This document shows, piece after piece, positions 50,822 to 62,800 of a stretch of 64,000 nucleotides of DNA. Position 1 is the stretch's first letter. Every line of letters starts with the position of its first letter. Made by a program: the position numbers and the translations under genes. Below the pieces are notes generated by a model. The model was not told the origin of the DNA and ran no database searches. It saw nothing but the letters and a program-made list of their open reading frames with translations. Source of the DNA: Sphingopyxis sp. CCNWLW2 (GTDB lineage Bacteria > Pseudomonadota > Alphaproteobacteria > Sphingomonadales > Sphingomonadaceae); assembly GCF_037095755.1 (NCBI RefSeq), contig NZ_JBAWKJ010000001.1, forward strand, positions 747,001 through 811,000. The letters run 5' to 3'.

Positions 50822-53800
50822 TCAAAACCGCACCCGGAATCCCGCCGTGCCCTTCAAATTATAGCCCGCGCCGAAGTCGGCGATCGCGGTATCGCCCGAG
50901 ACCTCGGTATAGAGGGTGAAGCGGTCATCGCCCCAGCTATAGCTGCCGCCGAGCCCCAGTTCGCCCGTCAGGCGGTGGTCGCGGTTGGCGATCGGCGTCC
51001 CCGATACGTCGGCAACCGCGCCATCGAGCCATTCGTATCCGAGATTCATCACGGTGTAGAGGCGCGTGCGGCGTGTATCGCCCGCGCGGCCCTTCCAGCT
51101 CGTCTGATGATCGATCGCCAGCCCCCAGCGCGTCTTCAGGCTTTCGCCTTTCGCCACCGAAACCGCGGCCGCCGAAGGATCGGCGAAGCGATCGAAATCG
51201 ACCTTGGCATAACTCATCTGGACCTGCGGCGTGATGCTGAGGTTGCCGCCGATCGGGGTCTGCTTGCCGAGTTCGAGGCTGAACGCCTGTCCGTCGCCCT
51301 TGTTGCCGCGCGCGAGCGATCCGAGGATGTTCGATTCAAGATCGCTGTCGAACCAGCTAAGCTTGACCTGTCCGTCGACATAAAAGCCCTGCGGCCCGTA
51401 CCAGGTCATCGTCGCGCCGACGCCATAACCCTGCGTGCCGATGGTGCCGTCGCCGAAGACCGACGCGACGCTGCTGTCCGCCTTGCCATAATGCGCGGTC
51501 AGCCCGCCGACGAGCGCGGCGCCGTCGCGGCGCTCGGAGAGCGCCGCGTCGAGTCCGAGCTGCGCCTGCCACTGGTCGACCTTGCGGTCGGCGCCGCTCG
51601 TCGAAACAAGTGCTTCCGGACGCTGGCGTTCGGATTCGAACCGGCCCCACAGTCCCGCACCGGCAATCGGCGACGCCGCCCACGAGCGGTTGCCGACACG
51701 CTGTTGCAGGGTCGGCAGACGATTGAGCGACTGCAGCGCCCCGACATAGGCTTCATAAACGGGCACGCCCGGCTGATAGAGGGGACCTTCCGGATTGCCG
51801 GCGCCATTGAGTCGCGCCGAACGCAGATACCAGTCGCCGTCCTGCGGCGTCGATACGCCATTCTTGTAGAGACGATAGCCATAGGCGCCGAGAACCACGG
51901 CCTGCTCTCCGTCGAAAAGATAGTCGCCCTCGAGCGTGAAGATACCGTTCGACGCGCCCGCGACGTCGACAATCTTGATCCCCTCCACCGTCTGGTCGCC
52001 CAAGCCGCCGCGGTTGATCACCGTGACTCGCGTATTGCCCGACGTGGCGCCGTTCACGATCAAGCGGTCGGCCGCCGAGGCGTCGCCGCCGAGTGCGGCT
52101 TCGATTTCCAGCACGCCGCCATTGCCGGTGTAGTCACCCGCAACGGTCAGCGATCCGATGCCACTGCCCGGCGCGACGACGCCGGCGTTCACGAGTCTGC
52201 CGACACGGCCCGCACCTTCGACACGGCCCGCCGCGCCGACGCTGACTACGCCGCCAAGGCTGCCCTGCACCGCGAGCGTCCCTGCAGCGACCGACGTGCT
52301 GCCGCCAAAGCTGCTATTGTCGGCAGCGACGAGCAGGGTCCCTGTCCCCGCCTTGGTGAGCGATCCCGCCCCCGAGAAGATCCCGTTGTAGGTGAAGACC
52401 GTGTCCGCCGCCGTCGAGATCGCACCGTCGCCTGCAACGATAATGTCGCGCGCGCTTGCCATGGTGGCGCTCGTCTCGAGCGTTCCGCTATCGAGCGTCA
52501 CGGCGCCGCTTACCGCACCAAGGTTGCTGTCGCTCGCAATGCGGATCGCACCGCCCGTGATCACCGTACCGCCGGTGTAGCTGTTCGTGCCGCCGAGAAT
52601 GAGGGTTCCCGCGTCCGTCTTGGCGAGCTGCGCCGCGCCGCCCAGCGCCGAGTTGATCGTCGCAGTAAAGCCAGCCCCGGCGGCGCTTCCCTCGCCGACG
52701 CGGATCGTGGCCGTGGGATCCGTCAACGTGATGCCGTCGCCCGCGATCACATAATTATTGGCAGCGAACTGCATGCCCACGGCGATAACGGCGCCCCGAC
52801 CGTCATCAACCGTAACTGTGCCGCCCACCCCGCCGAAGACCGCGAAGCCGCCGTCGGAATAGGGCGCGTTCACCGAGCCGTCGGCATTGGTCCAATTATC
52901 GTTGCCGGAGCTCGCCTGCCAGACGCCGCTACCGCCGTTGATAACGCCATCATTTTTCGGGCCGGCCGCGCCGTCCCAGAAATTGAGCGTGAGGCCACCG
53001 GAATTGACCAGATTGACCTGGCCCGCGATCGAGGTCTGCACCTGCGCATTGGACCCCGTGGGCATGGTTCCGAGCATGACGCCGTTATCGGTGAGCGTGC
53101 CGCCATAGTTGAATATGCGGTAGATACCGAGGTCGGACGCGCCGCCTGCCGGAACGCCGACATTGAGCACGCCGTCGAGGACGAGGTTGCCGCCGACGTT
53201 GACGAGATCGTTAAGCGCGCCGCCGACCACACCCGCCTCGCCGAACTCGAAGTCGAGCGTCGCGGTCGGGCTGATAAGCAGATCGCCGCCCACCGTCAAC
53301 GTACCCGCGCCGCCTGCACCCGGCGCCAGCGTGCCGCTGAGGTTCACAGTGCCGCCGATCGTGCCGGTGCCGCCCAGCGTCGTGAGCTGGTTCACGGTCA
53401 CAGAGCCGGTCGCGGCGCCATAGTCGCCGTTCACGAGCAGCGTGCCCTGTGCGACCCCGATGCCGCCGGTATGGTTGCCGGTGCCGGCGAGCACCAGCGT
53501 GCCGGCACCGAGCTTGCCGATCAGACCCGCGCCGGTGAGATTGCCGGTGAGCCTGAGCGTCGTATCCGCGTCGGTGGAGAACACGCCCTGGCCGGCGAGA
53601 TCGACCGTGCGGCCGGAGCTGATATCTGCCGTGGTGTCGAGCGTGCCGCCATTGAAGCTGAGCCCGCCCGAAGCGGCGCCGAGGTTGGCGTCGCTGGAGA
53701 TCTGCACCGTGCCGCCGTTGAACGCGGTACCGCCGGTGTAGCTGTTGGTGCCCGTGAGTTCGAGCCGGCCGAGATCGGTCTTGATCAGCTGCGCGCTGCC

Positions 53801-56800
53801 CGTGATCTCGGAGGTGATGATCGTATTGTAGCCGAGCCCGGCACTGGTACCATCGCCGACGCGGATCACCGATTGCGGACCGGTCAGCGTGAGCGCACCG
53901 CCCTGGATCCGATAGTTCGTCGTCGCGAACTGGAGTCCCGACGCGGCGACCGCGCCCAGACTATTGTCGATTGTGACCACGCCGCCGGTGCCCGTGAAGA
54001 TCGCGAAAGCGCCATTGTCATAGGCCGCGTTCACGGCGCCGGTCGCCTCGGTCCAGCTGTTGTCCAACGCGGTCCGCCACATGCCGCTGCCGCCGTCGAC
54101 CACATCGTTGAACTTGCTTGCGCCGGCGCTGCCGTCCCAGAAGTTGAGCAGCGCGTCCCCGGTGTTGATCAGGTTAACCTGGTTCGCGACCGCAGTCTGC
54201 ACGAAGACGTCGGACCCGGCCGGCATCATGCCGATCGCGAGCCCGTTGTCGGTGAGCATGCCACCATAGTTGAACACGCGGTAGATGCCGGGGCCGAAGG
54301 TTCCGCCCGCCGGAATTGTTACGTTGATCGTCCCGTCGAGAACGAGGTCGCCGCCAACATTGACAAGATCGTTGAGCGCGCCGCCCGCGACACCTGCCTG
54401 GCCAAACTCGTAGTTCAGGATCGAAGCGCCGGCGAGCGACAGATTGCCGCCCACCGTCAGTGTGCCGGCACTTTCACCGGGCGCAAGGATGGCGCCATCC
54501 AGCATGTCGATATTGCCGCCGATAACCCCGTTGCCACCGAGCGTCGCTCCCGAGAAGACGGTCGTGAGTCCCGTCGCCGCCGACTGGTCCCCGTTGACGA
54601 TCAGCGTACCGGCGTTGACGAGAGTCGCGCCAGCGTAACTGTTCGCACCGCCGAGCCGCAATGTGCCCGAACCGTCTTTGACCAAACCTCCGGCGCCGAT
54701 GAAGCGTGGCGAGATACCGATATTGTAGCCGTCGGTATCGATGACACCGCCATTCGCACCCAGCGTTACGTCGGTTGTCGCGAAATTGTTCAAGAAGACA
54801 TTATTGTTCGCGGTGGCCCGCAGCAAGCCACCATCCATTGTGAAGTTCACGGTCCCCGCCCCGGCGCGAATCTGGCTCGTTTCCAGAACGCCACGACTGC
54901 CGGTCGTGCCGAGCAAGGTCACCGTCGACGTAACGCCTGCCGCTACGCCCAGCGAGAAGCCACCTTCGGCCCGGACACGCCCGCCGTCTTCGATCGTCAG
55001 CGAGCCGTCGCCCTCATTGCCGATGGTCATCGTGAAGTCGGTGACCAGCCAGTTTGAACCGGCGCCGGTCACCACCGCGCTGCCGGTAGAATTGGCGCCG
55101 ACATAGCCCTGATTGCTCGTAACGCTCGCACCGTTTTCGATGCGCAGCGAACCGTTGCCGAAGCTGCCGACATTGAGTTGCTGGGTATTGACCCACGACG
55201 TGCTTGGACCGGAGATGATTGCATCGCCCTGCCCCGAACCGCCGACGACTCCGTCGTTGCTCGTCACCGCAGCGCCGTTTTCGATACGCAGGACACCCGC
55301 GCCAAAAAGGCCGACGCTGATCCGTCCGCTATTTTCCCACGACGAACCCGTTCCGCTAACGAGCACTTGCCCGATGCCATCGCTATCGAGTCCGACCTGC
55401 CCGGCGCTGCTGACGACGCGGCCACCATCAATGACGTTCAGCGTTCCATTTCCGCCGTAACCGACCGACAAATCGGCACCGACGGTCCAGGTCGAGGCGT
55501 TGCCGCTGCCATCGTTACCCGCGACCGTCATGACCGCCGCGTCACCTGCCTCGATCGCCACGATGCCGTTAGCGCTGGTGATCGTACCACCATCGGCCAA
55601 CCGCAGCTCGCCGCCCCGGACGCCGACGTCGCCAACGAAGCCGTTCGTGCCAGTCAGTACCAGCGTACCGAGGTCGGACTTGATCAGGTCGCCGACGCCG
55701 GTCAGGTTCGACGCGACCGTCGCGGTGTAGGCCGCACCGTTCGCGGTCCCGTCGCCGACGCGAATGACTGCTTGGGGCGTCACCAGGCTCACGCCCGTGC
55801 CTATGATGCTGTAACCGTCGCTCGCGAACTGCATTCCGGACGCTGTGATGCCGCCAAGCGAATCGTCGACGGTTACCGTGCCGCCGACGCCGGAGAAGAC
55901 GGCAAAGGCATCGTCGGTGAAGGGCGCATTGGCCGAACCATCAAACTCGGTCCAATTGTCGTTGCCGCTGCTGTTCTGCCACAGCCCGTCGCCGCCGGTG
56001 ATCGCGCCGTCGTTCTTGCCGCCGTTCACGCCGTCCCAGAAGCGCATCGTGAGGCCGGAGGTGTTGACCAGATTGACCTGGTTCGCGACCGACGTCTGGA
56101 CATAATAGGCGGGATCGACGTCGAGTCCATTGTCGGTCAGCGTCCCGGCATAGTTGATGACACGATAGACGCCCGGATCGAAACTGCCGCCCGGCGACAA
56201 GGTCACGTCGATCGTGCCGTCGAGCGCGAGGTCGCCCGCGACCTCGGTCAGGTCGTTGAGCGGGCCGCCGACGATGTTCGACTGCCCGAAATCATAGGCG
56301 AGCGTCGCGTTCGGACTGAAGCCGAGATTGCCATTGATGGTGAGCGTGCCTGGACCGGTCGCATCGCCGGGGGCCAGCGTCGCCCCGCCGCCGACAAAGA
56401 CATCACCTCCAATCGTGCCGGTGCCGCCAAACGTACCGCCGCCGAGCACATTGGTCGCGCCGGTTGCAGCGGTCTGGTTGCCGTTGATCAGCAGCGTGCC
56501 GGACGAGATAACCGTCGATCCGGTGTAGCTGTTGTCGGCGCTGAGGATCGTGGTGCCCGTGCCCTCCTGACGGACATCACCCGTGCCGGAGATGGTTCCG
56601 GCGAAGCTGTATTCGTTCGAGCGGTTGAAGATCAGCGTGCCGCCATTGGCGATATCGCCCGCGACGCTGCCGGTGGTACCGCCGCTACCGAGCCGGAGTG
56701 TGCCCGCGTTGACGTTGCTGATGCTGGTGGCGCCGGTGTAGCTGTTGTCCGCGGTGAGCGTGAGGATGCCCGCGCCGAGCTGCGAGAGCGATCCGCCGCC

Positions 56801-59800
56801 GGAGATGGCGCCGCCGAAGACCAAATCGTCAGAGCGCGCGAAGGCGATCTGCGCGTTGTTGACTACGTCGCCCTGGATCGAGCCCGCAGTGCCGCTGCCG
56901 ACCTGCAGAATGCCGGCATTAACCGTCGTTCCGCCGGTGTAGCCGTTGTTGGCGGTCAGGATCATCAAGCCGGTGCCGTTCTTGACGAATGCGCCGCCGC
57001 CCGAGATCGTCCCGTTGATCGTCAGCAGCGTACCCGCGTCAACATCGATGATGCCGGTACCGCCGAGGTCGATGCTGCGGATGATCCCCATGTCGGCGGC
57101 CGTGTTGAGCGTGCCGCCGTTGAAGCTGAGCGTGCCGCCATTATCGCCTAGGTTGAGGTTCTGCGAGATCCGGATCGTACCGCCGTTGATCGCAGTGCCG
57201 CCGGTGTAGCTGTTGGTGCCCGAGAGTATGAGCGTGCCGGCATCGGTCTTCACCAGCTGCGTCGCGCCGGCCAGATCGGACGCGATGGTCGTCGTGTAGT
57301 CTGCACCCGCAGCCGTGCCGTCTCCGACGCGAATGACCGACTGACCGGGCTGGCTGCTGTCGTCAACGAGGGTGAGGCCCCCGCCCTGCACGGTGTAGCC
57401 ATTCACGGCGAACTGCATGCCGGTCGCCTCGACCTGTCCGTTCGTATTGTCAACGGCAACCGTGCCGCCGGCACCCTGGAAGACCGCGAAGCTCGCATTG
57501 GCAAAGGGCGCGGCGAAGAGACCCGTGCTGTCGGTCCAGTTCACGTCGCCCGCGGCGCGCCACGTACCGCTCCCGCCGCCGATGATGCCATCCGCGTGCG
57601 GCCCGGCATCGCCGTCCCAGAAGCTCAGCGTCAGACCCGCCGAGTTGACGAGGTTGACCTGGTTCGCGACCGAGGTCTGCACCAGATATTCCGACGAACC
57701 GACCGTGACGCCGTTGTCGGTGAGCGTGCCGCCATAGTTGAACATGCGATAAACGCCGGGTCCGAACGTGCCGCCGGGCGACTGGGCGACGATCAGTGTG
57801 CCGTCAAGCGTCAGGTTGCCACCGACATCGACGAGATCGTTCAAGGGTCCGCCCGACGCGTTTGCCTGACCAAACTCGAAGTCAAGCTGGGTCGTGTTGC
57901 CAAGCGCGAGATCACCGTTGATCGTCAGCGTGCCTGCGCCGTTACTGCCCGCGGCCAGGATGCCTCCGTCGGCGATGGTGACATTGCCACCGATCGTACC
58001 GGTACCGCCCAGCGTCGCGCCGGATGCAACGCTGGTCAGCCCCGTCGCGCCCGACTGGTCACCATTGATCAGCAACGTGCCGGCGGCGACGCTCGTCGTA
58101 CCCGAATAATTGCTGTTACTCGTGAAGATCGTCGTGCCGTTGCCGTTGTGATTGACCGCTCCGCCGCCCGAGATCACCCCGGCATAGGTCGAGCTGCCCG
58201 TGCGGTTGAACATCAGCGTGCCGGCGTTCGCGACATTGCCGACGAGCGTGCCCGTGGCGGTGCCGTCACCGATCTGCAGCGTGCCCGCGGCGATCGTTAC
58301 GCCGTTCGTATAGCTGTGATCGCCGGTCAGCGTCAGCGTGCCGGCGAGCGTCTTGTTGAGCGTCTCGAACCCGCTGACCTGCGCCGTGGTGAGGGTACGG
58401 TTCGCGGCGTTGTTCACGCGCAGCGCGTCGACTCCGCTTCCGCCGACAACACCGCCGGTGAGCACCGCCGCATCGTTTAGCGCGAAATTGTCGTCTCCAT
58501 CGCCCAGCGAAAGCGTGCCCGCGCCGGTGTCGAGCGTGCCGGTCAGAATGACGAAATCGGTGCCGCCACCAAGGTCGCCGCCGGCGCGCAGCGTGCTTCC
58601 CGGAGTGACGGTGACCGTGTTTGCTCCGGCGTCGCCCGTGATCGTCGCGACGGCGCCCCCCGCTGCCTGCACCGTGCCGTTCACGGTCAGCCTGGAATCT
58701 CCGGCCATCGCGATCGCCGACGTGGTGAGAATGCCGTCAGCCTGCAGCAGCCCCCCTGCGATGCTGACGCTGTTCGCATAATCGTGCGTGCCGGTGAGGA
58801 GCAGTGTGCCGCCAAGCGACTTGGCGAGCGTTTCGAATCCGCCGGCCTGCGTGCCCGCAAGCGTACGCGCCGCGGCATTATTAACCTGCAGCATGTCGGT
58901 GCCGGAAGCGCCGAGGACACCGCCGGCCAATATAGCGGAATCGTTGAGCGCCAGGATATCGTCGCCATCGCCGAGCGAGAGCGCGCCGACGCCCGTGTTC
59001 AGCGTACCCGTCAGATTGACGACGTCGCTGCCGCCGCCGAGATCGCCCGAACCCCGGAGCGTACCAGCCGCCGCGACGGTGATCGTGCTCGAGCCCGCAT
59101 CGCCGTTCAGGGCCACAGTGCCGCCCGCGATCGCCCCGACCGTGCCGTTGACGGTCAAGGCCGACGTGCCCGTCATCGCGGCGGTCGGCGTCGTCAACGC
59201 GCCGTCCACCTGCAGCGTCCCCGCACTGATCGTGGTGGCGCCGATGCTGTTGCTCGCCGAGGTCAGTATGCTGGTGCCGGCGCCGATCTGCGCGAGCGTG
59301 CCCGGGCCGCTCAGCGAACCGCTGAAGATGAAACTGTCGCTGCGATTGAGCGACAGGGTGGAGGTCGCGGAATCGACGATCACATTGCCCGCGCCGGCGT
59401 TGCCAGTGGTGCCGCCATTGCCGATCATCAGATTGCCGTTGTTGATGACAGTATTGCCGGTGAAGCTGTTGTTGCCGGTCAGCACCCAGGTGCCGCTGTC
59501 ATTCTTGGCCAGCGTCGTGGCGCCGGTGCCATTGTCGCCGATGGCGCCGCCCATCGTATTCAGGCCGGTATTGGTACCGCCCAGTACAACGGTGCGCGTT
59601 GCGTTCGTGCCGGTCAGCCCGACCGGTCCGACATTGTCAAAGACGAGCGCGCCGGTTCCGGAGGCCTGAATGTAAGTGACGCCGGTATCGAGGGTGAACT
59701 GGCGATCCGTTATGTCGCCCGTGCCGACATAACGGAAAGTGGAACCGTTGCCGATCACCAGATTGCCCATCGCACTGGAAGAAGAACCGATGCTGCTATC

Positions 59801-62800
59801 CATTCCGCCATCGGCCAGCTTGTCGACGATCAATATGCCGCCGCTGATGGTGGTCGCGCCAGTGTAGTTGCTGGCCTGATTGTTCAGGCGCCAGGTGCCA
59901 GTGCCGGTCTTGGCGAGCCCGGTGGCCCCCGCGCCGCTGTCCCCCAGCTCAGCGGAGAAGATGTTTTCGCCGGTATTGGTGCCCGTCAACGTCAGGTTGC
60001 GCGCCGTGGCGGAGCCCGCCAGCGTCAATGGGCCAGCATGGGTAAACGCGATCGTGCCGCTGCCCGAGGCGTCAAGCGCGCCACCGCCGGCGCCGAGCGT
60101 GAACTGGCGGTCGGTGCTGTCGCCCGTGCCGATATAGCGCAAAATACTGCCATTGATCACCAGATTGGCGGCATCGGACGACGATGCGCCGATCGAGCTG
60201 TTGACGCCGCCATTTTCCAGGCAGGTCACCACAAGCGTGCCGCCATTGACCGTGGTGCCGCCGGTATAGCTACTATTGCAGCCGCTGAGCGCCTGATCGG
60301 CGGTGCCATTTTTGATCAGGCTGCCGTTGCCGCCGATGGCCCCCGCATAGGTGTGTCCGCCGTTGATGATCGTCAACACGGCATCCCCCAGGCTGATGTT
60401 GCCGCCGATGGCACCGCCACCGTTGAGGGAGGTCACCAGCGTGTCGTATCCGTCGAGATCCAGCAACACGCCTGCGGTGTTGTTCAGGGTCATCACACCC
60501 TGGGGGCCAAAGGCATTGGTTCGCGCCGCGCGCAGAACGCCCTCCGAAACCTGCTTATTGCCGGTCGAGCTGCTCGTCCCGGACAGAATCAAAGTGCCCG
60601 CGCCCGCTTTGTTCAGACTGCCGCCGCCGACAATGGCGCCGGTGAACTCCAGCGTGGTGGATGCACTGATCACGCCGATCGTGCTGGCGCCGCCGGCAAG
60701 CTGAAAGCCGCGATCGATCGTGACGGTGCTGCCGGTATAGTTCAGGCCGCCATTGTTAAGGACGAGGTTGGTGGAAGCGCTGCCGGACGCACCGATACCA
60801 CTCGCTACGCCGCCATTGGCCAGGCAGTCCACGCTCAGTGCGGCGCCCTGCAGGCTGGTGGGGCCAGTATATATATTGTTGCAGCCATTGAAGGTCTGCG
60901 TGCCGCCGCCGGTGCGCGTGACCCCGCCGGTGCCGCTGATGACACCCGAATAATTGCCGCCACCGCCATTGATCGTCAGGGTGGCCGAGCCCAGGGTCAC
61001 GTTGCCGCCGCTGGCGCCGCCGCCGCTGAGCGGACCGACGGCATTGTTGAGCCCGCTCAGGTCCAGCAATACGCCGGCGGTGTTGGCCAGGGTCATGCTC
61101 CCGGAGGCCAGACCGAAAGCCTGGGTCGAACCGGCGCGAAGAATGCCGGCATTGACCGTGTTGCCGCCGGTATAGCTATTGGTGCCGGAGAGGATCAGCG
61201 TGCCGTTGCCCGCCTTGAACAAGCGGCCGGTGCCGACGGCGGTGCCGCTGACGGTCAGGGTCGTGGCGCCATTGGCGACGTCGACCGTGCCGTTGCCGAC
61301 CCCCAAGGTGAAGCCCCGGTTGGTGCTCGCCGTACCGCCGGTATATTGCAGGCCGCCGCCGGCGAGCACAAGATTGGCGGACGCGCTGCTCGCCCGGCCA
61401 GTACCGCTGACGAGGCCGCCATCCGCCAATGTGTCGGCCGCCAGCAGGCCGCCGCTGACGGTGACGATGCCTGTGAAATCGTTGGTGTCGTTGGCGAGCG
61501 TCAGGGTGCCCGCGCCGGTCTTGGTGAAATTCGCACCGTCGGAGCTTGTGACCAGGCCGCCGAAGGTCAGGTTGGCGCCGGCATTGGTAACCTCGACGCC
61601 GCTGCCCGTGATGGCGCCGGACTTGGCGAAGGTGAATCCGCGATCGCTGGTGTCGCCCGCACCGGTATAGCGTAGCGTGCTGGCTTCCAGCACCAGGTTG
61701 GACGGATCGGCGGATGACGCGCCGATGCTGCTCGCCGCGCCGCCATTGCCGATGCTGGTGACGGCCAGCGTGCCCTGAACGACGCGCGTGGCCCCGGTAT
61801 AGCTGTTGCCGGTGTTCGACAGGGTGACGAGGCCGGTCCCCGCCTTGGTGAACCCCATGCCCGGTCCATTGTCGACGATCCGCGAGGCGATGGTGAAATT
61901 GCCGCTACTGTTCTGCTGGACCCCCAGCACGCCGCCATTGGCGCCGGTCATCATGCCGCCGGTGATGAGCTGGTTCGTGGCCAGCACCGTGGGCGCGACG
62001 ATGATCGTGCCATCCACGCCCAGCGTCTCGCCGGGGCTGACCGTGACAGTGGTCGACACCGGCTGAGTGTAGCGCAGTCCGCCGAGCTGCTTGGTGCCGG
62101 TCACCGTGCCGAAGAAGCCGGTGACATCGGTGATGAACTCGTTGTCGAGCCAGTCGGCGGCATTGTCCTTGTCGGTATAGTCGGCCTCGACGAAGGCGAG
62201 GATGTTGCCGCCTACCACCTTGGCATAATCGGTGCCGTTGACCGTGGCCCAGCCGCCAAGCGATGTATTGGTGGTGGTGATGTTGCCGCCCGTCGGCAGA
62301 TTGAAGTTCATCAGGCCGCCAGAGCGCGTAATGGCCCCCAGATTGACGGTCAGGCTGCCGCCGGTGCCCGACTGGGCGTCGATGACATTGTTGCCGGCGG
62401 TGATGTTCAAACCATTGAAGGTCTGGCTGTTGCTCTCGCCTGCGGCACCAATGATGTTGAGCCGGCCGCCGGCCATATTGAGGGTGGAGCCGCTGCCGAC
62501 GATGCCGCTGGCGGGACCTCCCGCCGGGCTGAAATCCAGATTGAGGATGCCGCCGCCGACGGTGGTGGCGCCGGTATAGGTGCTGGCGCCGGTCAGGGTC
62601 TGGGTGCTGGCCCCCAATTTTGTGAGCCCGCCGCTGCCGGCGATGCTGCCGCCAAAGCTCGCGGTGGTTCCGGTGGGCGCCTCGATCGTCAGCAGCGCGC
62701 TGCCCAGATCCAGCGTGCCGCCAGTGCCGGTCAGGCTAGTCAGCGTCTGGTTGAAATCATTGAGGTCCAGTGTGCCGCCATTGACCTGGAAAATCTTCGA

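Noticed and set aside
50792..55057. Plus-strand frame of 1,421 residues
   Set aside because: Antisense to the autotransporter; its Arg/Asp/Ala-rich composition is what the reverse of Gly/Thr/Asn-rich repeats gives, and no family motif appears.
52620..58000. Regularly spaced repeats that could suggest a CRISPR array
   Set aside because: Repeats are in frame, of unequal length over 1 kb, and encode beta-helix protein motifs.
58784..61675. Plus-strand frame of 963 residues
   Set aside because: Same antisense artefact; no ribosome site and no domain pattern.
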